A DNA stretch of 35,559 nt from Candidatus Magasanikbacteria bacterium CG_4_10_14_0_2_um_filter_37_12 (GTDB taxonomy: Bacteria > Patescibacteriota > Patescibacteriia > Magasanikbacterales > UBA922): positions 1 to 35,559 of the forward strand of contig PFPK01000039.1 of NCBI GenBank assembly GCA_002793015.1, written 5' to 3'. Positions within the stretch are counted from its first letter, which is position 1, and the number at the start of each line of letters is the position of its first letter. Shown in pieces: positions 1-8,188 of this stretch. Made by a program: the position numbers and the translations under genes. The notes under the pieces are model-generated. The model was not told the DNA's origin. It did not search any database and was given only the letters and a program-made list of their open reading frames with translations.

Positions 1-220
1 CACTATTCATATCGTCCGGATTTACTTCTTTCAGACGTGCTTCAATTTCAAGTTTTATGTCAGTTTCTTCTATGAATCTATCAAAGGCACTAGCGAGAAT
101 AACAAAACCAGGTGGTACGGGAATTCCAGCCTGGGTCATCTCGCCAAGTGAGGCACCCTTGCCACCGGCGGTTGAGACATTTGTTTTGTTGATATTTTTA
201 AATTTGCTGATGTAAATCAT
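1..220 (-). CDS. ppsA: Phosphoenolpyruvate synthase / PEP-pyruvate dikinase-like, N-terminal fragment (runs off the window)
   Basis: Reverse-strand reading from ATG at 218-220: MIYISKFKNINKTNVSTAGGKGASLGEMTQAGIPVPPGFVILASAFDRFIEET..., the typical PPDK_N/PEP synthase N-terminus (GGKGASLGEM...G..VPPGFV). Its ATG overlaps the upstream TGA (ATGA). Confidence 0.85.
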   Translation of the reverse strand, partial: MIYISKFKNINKTNVSTAGGKGASLGEMTQAGIPVPPGFVILASAFDRFIEETDIKLEIEARLKEVNPDDMNS

Positions 221-1653
221 ATTAATGTTTCTACCCACTTCTCCAATTTTTGCCACAACATCGCCACTTCCTCTCTAGAGTGCCCAATGACAGTGACACC
301 AAATTTCCCAAAATAGGAAAGCTGGCTAAGTAGATGAACGAAGACTCCGGATTTTTTGTGATGATCAAAATCCAAACCTGACTCCTGTAATTTTTTACAA
401 AATTCTTCTGGCGTGACATCTTTTAATTCTGCTTTCTTAACAAAACATTCTGTGGCACGATAAAAAACATCGCCTTTGTCACAAGTCAAAATTCCTCTCT
501 GTGGATCATACTCTGACTGGGTAAGATATTTGGTCCATAAATTGGTATGGTTAGTACCGCCCTTACGTGCATTTATTTCAATAGCCCAAATTTTCCACTG
601 GTCATCATCGGTTTTTTTGGTAGCCAGTAGATCTATAGCCATCACACCGATTCCACCGTATTCAGCTATTTTTTTGATAATTTTTTCACCAACTTGAATA
701 ATGTCCTGACGATAGGAGGCCTCTGCCGGAAAAGACACTCCACCATAAATTACATTATCAAAAATTATTTGATCATGGGTAGCTTTGTTAATGATTTGCC
801 CATCTGGAAATACTTCAAATTGAACACTCGGCGAAGTGACGATTTTTGCGTCAATGAATTCTTCCACGATACACCCTTCTGTCTCTATAGAATGTTCAAA
901 AAATGATAAATCGTCACCTGTCTCATCCAGTTTTTTCTGAATTAATTGATAGATGTCTTCACCCACTTCTTCTGCAAATATTTTTATTATCCCTTCTCCC
1001 CCACCACCATCGTTAACTTTCACTAGGAAAGCTTTTTGGTTTGTTTCATATTTTAACTTTTGTAGATTCTCTTTAACTTCTAGAAATGAAAAAGCTGGAT
1101 AACCTTTGGCATACTGTACACCAGCTTCGGCAAATATTTTTTTACTACCGATTTTTTCATTCACAAATAGTGCATCCTCGGCAATGCTATACATTGGGAT
1201 GTCCAATAGACGGGACAATTCAACAGTCGCCGGAGTAGTACGAAAAAGTTCTAAATATGCGCCGTCAGATTGCTGTGCTAATTCTCGAATATTTTCCAAG
1301 ATATCCGGACGTTTCAACAATTCTTTGGTAATAACTTTCTCTCCTGTCTTTGGCACCCAAACAAATGTCGTTCTTTTTTCCATCTCCTCTCTTGAGAGTC
1401 TGGTCATCTGGGAAGCATGGAAGAATACGTAATCCAGGTAAGCACTTTCAAGACCTTCGGAAACGACAAAGACAAGATTAGTGTTTTCTTGTTTTAAATA
1501 TTCCAAAAAATATAGATACCGTTCTTCAAAAAATTGCAGACCATCATAACGGCGATGTAGGTATTCACCTGCTGTGATATTTGAAACCACAACTACAGTC
1601 CTTGATCCGGAATAGTTTGGCTTTACTATGTTTTGGTTTTGTTTTAAGTTCAT
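217..1653 (-). CDS. ATP-grasp peptide ligase, PGM1-related
   Basis: 478-aa ORF; Gly-rich ATP-grasp loop (VKVNDGGGGEGI), Mg-binding EINARKGGTNHT motif resembling the EINxRxGGTTHP of PGM1-type ligases, and an extra C-terminal region (FVHLLSQLSYFGKFGVTVIGHSREEV). Confidence 0.75.
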   Translation of the reverse strand: MNLKQNQNIVKPNYSGSRTVVVVSNITAGEYLHRRYDGLQFFEERYLYFLEYLKQENTNLVFVVSEGLESAYLDYVFFHASQMTRLSREEMEKRTTFVWVPKTGEKVITKELLKRPDILENIRELAQQSDGAYLELFRTTPATVELSRLLDIPMYSIAEDALFVNEKIGSKKIFAEAGVQYAKGYPAFSFLEVKENLQKLKYETNQKAFLVKVNDGGGGEGIIKIFAEEVGEDIYQLIQKKLDETGDDLSFFEHSIETEGCIVEEFIDAKIVTSPSVQFEVFPDGQIINKATHDQIIFDNVIYGGVSFPAEASYRQDIIQVGEKIIKKIAEYGGIGVMAIDLLATKKTDDDQWKIWAIEINARKGGTNHTNLWTKYLTQSEYDPQRGILTCDKGDVFYRATECFVKKAELKDVTPEEFCKKLQESGLDFDHHKKSGVFVHLLSQLSYFGKFGVTVIGHSREEVAMLWQKLEKWVETLI

Positions 1654-1694
1654 AGATTACTAAAAAATATGGACATCTCTCACCTGCTCACTCA

Positions 1695-3098
1695 TTAAAT
1701 TTTAATTACATGCTTCTCTATAAACTTATCAATTCCCAACTCCTCAAACTCCTGGATAGATTTCATGGCTGGTGATTCCTGTTTTTCCAATCTTTCGTAG
1801 AGTGGCTCCAAATATTTTTCTTCACCCAATCCTCGTCCTTGCAGACCCTCTTTGGAAATATCCAAAAGTGCTTTGGCTAGTGGAATTACTTCGTCTACTT
1901 CCAGACTTTTTTCTATTGTCTTATCTCTTAGATCAATCCAATATTGCCAAGGTTTACTCTTTACAAAAGCTTCGGCTTTTTCAATATTTTCGATCATCCC
2001 AAACACTAGTGCCGGCGCAGACATGATGCTCTCCCATGGTTGGGAAGCAATACAACGTGTTTCAATATATAATTTTGTCAATTTTCCTTTCAATAATGAA
2101 TCTATATCTTTATTTTCATAAGCATCTTTGAACAAGTCCAAAGTGACTTCATTAGAAAACTCAAATCGGGGTCTAGCCATGGGCCACCCATACTGAAGCT
2201 GGTCAGACACATCGGCAATACTCGGTTCAATGTTATTTCTATCTGACAACACTATATCAAAACTGGACCAAGAATTTCCATAAAAATAATCTTTTATTGT
2301 ATCTACTTCAGGGATGACATGGACATACTTACCACTATCGCGAATCGTCATAATGTAAGGCAGTGACCAATTGCGTTCCACATACTGTTGAAAAGTTTCC
2401 AGTGGTTCTTTTGGGATACCGCGATAACGTTGAAATTTTTCTGGATATCCTGTGGTAAACAAGTTCCAACGATGTTCACGTTCTTCATGGACAAGTGATT
2501 TTTGTGCTGACTCAATAGTGGAGTTGGCACAAAGTGCTATCATGACACCAGACAAACCATTGACACAATCAAACACCTTCATAGCATCTTCGAAAGGAAC
2601 ATCGATACAAACTTGGTGAGCGGCGATGTTGGAAAAATAATGATGGTATTGTGCCCAAAATTCTTTTCTATAAAATCCTCGATACCAAGTTTTTTCTGTC
2701 TTTAAATCCGGATAATAATATGGAGTTTTTGGTTGAACTGCCAAATCTATCAGCACAATATTTTGGGTTTCGGCAACTGACAAAAATTCCGCAATAATTT
2801 CTTTCATGTTCTGCTCACATTCCAAAACTGTGTCAAAAGGAAGAAAACCAAACTCAATAATATTGACCCCTCCATCACTGTTCACGATAACTTTTTTTCC
2901 ATCTCTCTGTTCATAAATAACACCAACAGGCTGTTTTGTGCCATAATCTGTGTATAGAGTCACATGATCTTCGAGAGACCATGCTTTCCAAATCTCCTTC
3001 ACCTGATCACGACGAGCCGCTTCACCACTTGTCTTATCGATAGCTAGAAATTCGTATTCTAATGCTATTTTTCTATTTTTCATATGTTTAAAAAACAT
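1695..3098 (-). CDS. Glutamate-cysteine ligase-like (GCS2 family) carboxylate-amine ligase
   Basis: 467-aa ORF; N-terminal ALEYEF (ExE metal-binding motif), HQVCIDVPFEDAMKVFDCVNGLSGVMIALCANSTI resembling the QVNLD...ANSP region of GshA/GCS2 enzymes. Start overlaps the upstream stop (TAATG). Confidence 0.75.
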   Translation of the reverse strand: MFFKHMKNRKIALEYEFLAIDKTSGEAARRDQVKEIWKAWSLEDHVTLYTDYGTKQPVGVIYEQRDGKKVIVNSDGGVNIIEFGFLPFDTVLECEQNMKEIIAEFLSVAETQNIVLIDLAVQPKTPYYYPDLKTEKTWYRGFYRKEFWAQYHHYFSNIAAHQVCIDVPFEDAMKVFDCVNGLSGVMIALCANSTIESAQKSLVHEEREHRWNLFTTGYPEKFQRYRGIPKEPLETFQQYVERNWSLPYIMTIRDSGKYVHVIPEVDTIKDYFYGNSWSSFDIVLSDRNNIEPSIADVSDQLQYGWPMARPRFEFSNEVTLDLFKDAYENKDIDSLLKGKLTKLYIETRCIASQPWESIMSAPALVFGMIENIEKAEAFVKSKPWQYWIDLRDKTIEKSLEVDEVIPLAKALLDISKEGLQGRGLGEEKYLEPLYERLEKQESPAMKSIQEFEELGIDKFIEKHVIKI

Positions 3099-4195
3099 TA
3101 ATTTTTGACACTCCCGTATTTTTGTACAAATTTGGCCATCATCATCAAATAATCAACCCCTAATTGTCTTGGTTCTGTATCTTTGAAAACACGAACATCT
3201 CTGTTTATAGCAAATTCCAACAACCTACCTTGCTCCATCTCCGGATGACCCTGTACAGACAGAGCAACACCTAGGCCATCAACAAGTAACCCATGTACTG
3301 TTTGTGCATCTGCATCAATATCGTCACCGCTCAATTTGGGAAACCCTGGTTTATCCGGAATGTGAATAAGTCCGTGAGTAACGGCAGGATCTTCACCAGA
3401 AGTAGTCAAAAACAGAGCACTCTGTCTTGGATTATATTTCACTGCGTCTCCATGAGACACGGGTACTTCTCCAGACAATGGCCATTCAGCACCCAACACA
3501 CCTGCTACCAATCTATGTGAAGTGTTAGTAGTTTCTACAGCAACTCTACCACCAAATCTGCTTGGTAATTTATATATTTCTGAACCGCGTTGTGCAGACA
3601 ACACCTGATGTCCATAACAGATACCAATTATTGGAATGTTTAGTTCATCGGCTGCTCTGTACAACTCAACTGTTTTATTATATACATACCCATGTGAAAA
3701 TTCTTCTCCCAACACTTTTTTGTGGGGGTCTGTCAAAGCATCCGTGACGTTTGCTGGCGAGCCAGAAAGCATCATCATTCCTATTTCTCTGTCCGAAATA
3801 TTTATATTCTGCTTTTTTTTTCGGACATCAATCACTTTTAGTTCCTGACCTAAAAAACGACGAAACATTTCTTCATGTCTTGGAAATTGTCTACCAAAAG
3901 CCTTTTGAATAATAAGACGTGTTAACTCTTCCCAGCCTTGTTCATTTAATCTGTCTATAGCATTTTGAGCAAACTCATCAAATTTTCCCAAAACAGAATC
4001 AACGAGAAGGACGGATTTGCCAGCCAATGCATCGTTCAAGATTTCCTTTGCAGCCACGCTGGCACTTAACTCTCTTGCTATTATAGTGCTAGTCTCATCT
4101 AAAATTTGTTCCTTTAAAAGGACACCATCTTCTAATTTTCCAAAATTTGGTCTCATATTATTTATCAATAAACTTATTTCAAAAACTCCCCCCAA
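3098..4195 (-). CDS. Class I glutamine amidotransferase-like protein (start possibly at internal Met near 4156)
   Basis: Nucleophile elbow GICYGHQ and C-terminal VQGHPEME give the Cys/His/Glu triad of GATase-1; long N-terminal extension. Confidence 0.75.
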   Translation of the reverse strand: MGGVFEISLLINNMRPNFGKLEDGVLLKEQILDETSTIIARELSASVAAKEILNDALAGKSVLLVDSVLGKFDEFAQNAIDRLNEQGWEELTRLIIQKAFGRQFPRHEEMFRRFLGQELKVIDVRKKKQNINISDREIGMMMLSGSPANVTDALTDPHKKVLGEEFSHGYVYNKTVELYRAADELNIPIIGICYGHQVLSAQRGSEIYKLPSRFGGRVAVETTNTSHRLVAGVLGAEWPLSGEVPVSHGDAVKYNPRQSALFLTTSGEDPAVTHGLIHIPDKPGFPKLSGDDIDADAQTVHGLLVDGLGVALSVQGHPEMEQGRLLEFAINRDVRVFKDTEPRQLGVDYLMMMAKFVQKYGSVKN

Positions 4196-5001
4196 ATTCC
4201 ACCAAAACTATTTATTAAATCCTCGGCATTATAAAAAGTTCCTTTTTCTTTGGCTAATTTTTCACCAACTAGCCCGACCAAATACGTGCTAGCTAGAGTG
4301 GCGGTGAACAAATCATTAGTAGCAGACAATCCAGCAATAGCACTCGACAAGACATCACCGGTACCACCTTTGGTCATGCCAACATGACCTGTCCTATTCT
4401 CCCATAGTTCTTCACCATTACTGATATAGTCATACTTTCCAGTAAGCACAATTGTACAATGATATTTCTGAGCCATTTTCTCCACATTTTCAGCAGTAGC
4501 CTCACATTCAAAAACATTGGTAAACTCTCGTGAGTGTGGTGTCAGAATGCAATTACTATGTAAACAACTTGGCTTGACATGCCAGAGAGCTGTGGCGTCT
4601 ATAATAGTTTTTTTGTTTGGATACTTGTGTAGTATATCATGAACTAGGGCAATTGTATCAGAGGATTCTGACAAACCAGGACCAATGAGAATGCTGTCCA
4701 CAATTTCAATGGTTTCAAATAACTTTTTTCTAGAAATAGCAATAAAGGTCGAGATTTCACTACGCAATTTCTTGATCAATTTCAGATTGTCTATGGTCGA
4801 GTGCACATAGACCATATCAACAATTCGAGAAGCCGTCTCGAGAGAGAGCAACAATGCGCCGTGAAATTTGGCTGATCCAGCTATTACAAGGAGTCGTCCA
4901 TTTTGACCCTTATGGCTGTCGGGATTAGATTGCTTTAACTTTCCAAAAATTGACTGATCTAAAATTTGCATAATGTATATATTGTGCTTAATTTTAGGCA
5001 T
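4174..5001 (-). CDS. nnrD: ADP/ATP-dependent NAD(P)H-hydrate dehydratase (YjeF C-terminal domain only)
   Basis: 275 aa; GRLLVIAGSAKFHGALLLS, LIGPGL, ILTPHSREF, GGTGDVLSSAIAGLSA motifs typical of NnrD carbohydrate-kinase-like enzymes. Overlaps the next ORF by 22 bp. Confidence 0.8.
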   Translation of the reverse strand: MPKIKHNIYIMQILDQSIFGKLKQSNPDSHKGQNGRLLVIAGSAKFHGALLLSLETASRIVDMVYVHSTIDNLKLIKKLRSEISTFIAISRKKLFETIEIVDSILIGPGLSESSDTIALVHDILHKYPNKKTIIDATALWHVKPSCLHSNCILTPHSREFTNVFECEATAENVEKMAQKYHCTIVLTGKYDYISNGEELWENRTGHVGMTKGGTGDVLSSAIAGLSATNDLFTATLASTYLVGLVGEKLAKEKGTFYNAEDLINSFGGIWGEFLK

Positions 5002-5053
5002 AAAGTCAAATTATTTTAGTAACTAGTAACCTATAACTGATAACTAGTGAAAC

Positions 5054-5079
5054 AAAAAAGGGGAGCTGATTTACTCCCA
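5054..5079 (-). terminator. Putative rho-independent terminator downstream of the VirD4-like gene
   Basis: Minus strand: GGGAG-TAAATCAG-CTCCCC followed by TTTTTT. Confidence 0.5.
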
Positions 5080-5096
5080 GAAACTAGTTATTACAT

Positions 5097-7043
5097 TTAT
5101 TTATCAAACTTAACAATTTGATCTTGATCAATTTTTTTTGGTTGTCCATCACCATCTTTATGAGTATCTCTTCTTATGTTGCCATTTTGAACATTAGGTA
5201 CACTAGAATCTAAGTTAGTATTTTTTTTGTTTCTATTACGCTTTCTTTTGCGTTTCTTGGTAGATTTTTCTGATGTAGCTTGCTGAACTGGAGAATTATT
5301 TGGCATACCGTTTTTGGCAACAGATTCTGGCTTCGGTAAAACTTTTGGATCTGTCTGAATTGATAATTCACTTGCGATTTTTTCTTCTTTTTCTTCATCA
5401 AAAAAAACAGACAGGTCATCTTCTGGCTCGTCCTCTGGTGGCTTAATAACCGTATCTACATCAATATTATAATCTGAAAATTTGTCATTCTTATTTGAAT
5501 TTAGAACTTCCTCATTAACTAACTGCTTCTCTTCTTCCAAAGAATCTCCATTGTCTGCCTTTTTTTCCGTAGGTAAAAGGTCTTGCAAAGAAATATTATT
5601 TTCTTCAAGTTTGTCTTCCTTTGTAGTATCAATATTTCCTAGAGATGATTGTTCTGTCGGTATTTTTTTATTATTAATATTATTTTTTTTTTCATTTTCC
5701 GCCTCTGTATCATCGCTATCTATTTCCATACCACTCCATCTGGTAATTTTTTCTTCAATAATATCACGTGGTTTACCATATCGCTCACGAGACACATTGA
5801 TCACCTTCTGAGTACTCCCAGTGGAGGAGCCAATTGGTGGCATACCGATAGCACTAAAAGGGTGTGAAGCAACTCCGTCAATCATTAATTTGAGAAAAAT
5901 TTGAAACTTAGGCAAATTGACAATATGCTCTTCGGTAAACGTAGGAGCATATTCTTTGGCCAAAGCTTCTGCGTCTGCTGCACCAACCCGAAAAGTAATC
6001 ATACTGCCAACGTTTCCAAATACTGCGTCAGCCACAGTCTCGTCAAGCTGGGTGATGTACTGATGGGCCATGATTAGGCTGAGTCGATATTTTCGAGCTT
6101 CCGACAAAATATTAGCAAAAGACTGGGTCGCAAAATTTTGAAATTCATCAACGTAAAGGAAAAAATCTTTGCGTTCTTCTTCAGGAATATCCACCCGACT
6201 CATAGCAGCCAACTGAATCTCCGTGATAAGCATACCGCCAAGCAATCTACTGTTGTCTTCACCGATCCGACCCTTGGACAAATTCATAATGAGAATCTTT
6301 TTTTCATCCATGATTTGTCTAATATTTATGGTGGACTTCACTTGTGCCACCATGTTTCTAATCACACTGGCCGAGAGAAACTGACCAATCTTGTTTTGAA
6401 TCGGGGCAACAGCTTCTTTTTGGTAACGCGGTTCGTAATTGGCGAATTCTGTCGTCCAAAATGATTTGATCACTGGATCTTTCAATTGACGTACTACTTT
6501 ACTACGATATTTTTTATCAGCCAGCATTCTATTGATCCCAAGTAGCGTCGAGCCCTGGCTGTCAAGTAAAGCCAACAAAGTATTATTCAAAATATATTCC
6601 ATACGGGCACTCCAGACGTCCGGCCAAATCTTTTTGAAAACAGCCATGAGTCCAGACGCAACCAAATGCTTCTGTTCTTCTGACTCTACTTCCAAGATGT
6701 TGAAGCCAATAGGAAACTCTACATCAGCTGGATTGAAATAAACAACATCATTGGTCCGGTGGCTTGGGATATAGTCAATCAATTTCTCGGACATGTCTCC
6801 ATGTGGATCGACGACGCCAACACCATTACCATTATAAATGTCTTGCAAAATCATATTTTCAAGCATCGTGGTCTTCCCCATACCAGTCTTACCAATGACA
6901 TACATGTGCCTTCTCCGGTCGTCTGTCTTGATCCCAAACTTACGCATTTGATTGCGATAGTTTGTTTGTGCAAAAAGACAGACGTGTTGATCGTCATGTT
7001 CTCTTTTTTCTTGACCTTTGACTTGTAGATGATGACTGGGCAT
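5097..7043 (-). CDS. VirD4/TraG-like (type IV secretion coupling protein-like) ATPase with low-complexity C-terminal tail
   Basis: Walker A GKTGMGKTTMLENM, Walker B-like FFLYVDEFQNFAT, AHQYITQLD; tail is acidic/Asn-rich and ends with the basic run KKRKRKRNRNKKN. Confidence 0.8.
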   Translation of the reverse strand: MPSHHLQVKGQEKREHDDQHVCLFAQTNYRNQMRKFGIKTDDRRRHMYVIGKTGMGKTTMLENMILQDIYNGNGVGVVDPHGDMSEKLIDYIPSHRTNDVVYFNPADVEFPIGFNILEVESEEQKHLVASGLMAVFKKIWPDVWSARMEYILNNTLLALLDSQGSTLLGINRMLADKKYRSKVVRQLKDPVIKSFWTTEFANYEPRYQKEAVAPIQNKIGQFLSASVIRNMVAQVKSTINIRQIMDEKKILIMNLSKGRIGEDNSRLLGGMLITEIQLAAMSRVDIPEEERKDFFLYVDEFQNFATQSFANILSEARKYRLSLIMAHQYITQLDETVADAVFGNVGSMITFRVGAADAEALAKEYAPTFTEEHIVNLPKFQIFLKLMIDGVASHPFSAIGMPPIGSSTGSTQKVINVSRERYGKPRDIIEEKITRWSGMEIDSDDTEAENEKKNNINNKKIPTEQSSLGNIDTTKEDKLEENNISLQDLLPTEKKADNGDSLEEEKQLVNEEVLNSNKNDKFSDYNIDVDTVIKPPEDEPEDDLSVFFDEEKEEKIASELSIQTDPKVLPKPESVAKNGMPNNSPVQQATSEKSTKKRKRKRNRNKKNTNLDSSVPNVQNGNIRRDTHKDGDGQPKKIDQDQIVKFDK

Positions 7044-7189
7044 GATTTATGTTTTTTAATAAACTTGTATATCCAAAATTATATCACATAACACGGTTAA
7101 TGTAACATATGTGTAAGAATTACGAGCGTTATTTACATTTTAATTCTTAAATTCTTTCTCTTGAAACTTTCAACACATCTTTAGCAAGA

Positions 7190-7380
7190 ATTTACAATTT
7201 ACAATTTATACTAAAGCACAAGTGTGTCCTTGAAATTTTCAAACAATTTTTAATGTTTTAATTCTTCAATGTTGATGAAATCTTTTAGAAATTTACAATT
7301 GTAAATTTAGTCATTGTAAATTGTTTTCAAATTGAAAATTGTAAATTACAAATTGAAAATTACAAATTGTAAATTATCAC
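7190..7380. repeat. AT-rich palindromic/tandem micro-repeat block (ATTTACAATTT / AAATTGAAAATT family)
   Basis: Repeated TTTACAATTTACAATTT, a perfect 20-bp palindrome AAATTTACAATTGTAAATTT (7289-7308) and further TTGAAAATTGTAAATTACAAATTGAAAATTACAAATTGTAAATT. Confidence 0.85.
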
Positions 7381-7495
7381 TGTTTATTATTGTTTAAAAG
7401 TATAAACAACGCTTGTATATCTTACATCTTATCTCTTATTATATTTACCCACAAACTCCGATGGTACTTTACCACACACGCACCCACGTCCAGCG

Positions 7496-8113
7496 TCAAT
7501 TCCCTTTCAAATTCCTAATCGACACTACACCTTCAACATGCAATGGCACTGGAGTAGCAGTTGGATCTTTTTCCAATTCTAACTGAATACGCACCACCCT
7601 GATGTCTGTAATATTTACTGGAAAATCAAGTGCATTCTCTATCCCACTATAATCTTGGTCATAGTATAAAAATAATGGAGCGTTCTTGGCAATATTGACC
7701 GCATCGTGAGCAATCTCAACAATGTTTTCTTCACCATTATAATTGAGTGGATTACCTTCCACATTAGTCACTCCTTTTTTCAAAGTTGTGCCATCAATAA
7801 AAAATCTAACTTTTTCTCGCAAACTATCGTCATCAATATTGGCAAAAAAAGAAAATTCGTATTCAGAAGCCGAATCAACCGTATAAGAGCCAATACTAGA
7901 TTCTTCTGCCCGACGGACATCATCAATTACTTCTTGCAATGCCCTCCGTCCTTCATTCTGAGTCTTCAGTTGTTCCCAAATAATGGCATTGGATCTGAAA
8001 CTGGTAATCATAATCCACACCACAATAGTCGAAATAATCGCAAAAATTCCCAAAGCTACGAGCATCTCGAGAAGAGTGAAAGCCTTCTTATTCTTATAAC
8101 AATCCTTCATCAT
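7496..8113 (-). CDS. Prepilin-type N-terminal cleavage/methylation protein (pseudopilin, PulJ-like)
   Basis: N-terminus KKAFTLLEMLVALGIFAIISTIVVWIM: type IV prepilin signal. Confidence 0.85.
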   Translation of the reverse strand: MMKDCYKNKKAFTLLEMLVALGIFAIISTIVVWIMITSFRSNAIIWEQLKTQNEGRRALQEVIDDVRRAEESSIGSYTVDSASEYEFSFFANIDDDSLREKVRFFIDGTTLKKGVTNVEGNPLNYNGEENIVEIAHDAVNIAKNAPLFLYYDQDYSGIENALDFPVNITDIRVVRIQLELEKDPTATPVPLHVEGVVSIRNLKGN

Positions 8114-8188
8114 AAAATTTGAAATTTTTAATTTGAAAACAATAGTGATAATTTGAAATTTGAAAATTTCAAATTGTAAATTTCAAAT
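8108..8188. repeat. AT-rich micro-repeat block (AATTTGAAATTT family)
   Basis: AAATTTGAAATTTTTAATTTGAAAAC...AATTTGAAATTTGAAAATTTCAAATTGTAAATTTCAAATT. Confidence 0.8.

Noticed and set aside
5482-5867. Plus-strand ORFs rich in Ser/Phe opposite the VirD4-like gene (5482-5811, 5649-5867)
   Set aside because: Antisense to a clear CDS; composition reflects the reverse complement of the acidic/Asn-rich tail.
5097-7043. Integrated conjugative element on the basis of the VirD4-like ATPase
   Set aside because: No relaxase, integrase, VirB4/VirB6 or att-like repeats are visible in the window; such solitary ATPases are common in CPR chromosomes.
7190-7380. CRISPR array
   Set aside because: Repeats are short, palindromic and contiguous with no regular spacers; no cas genes in the window.
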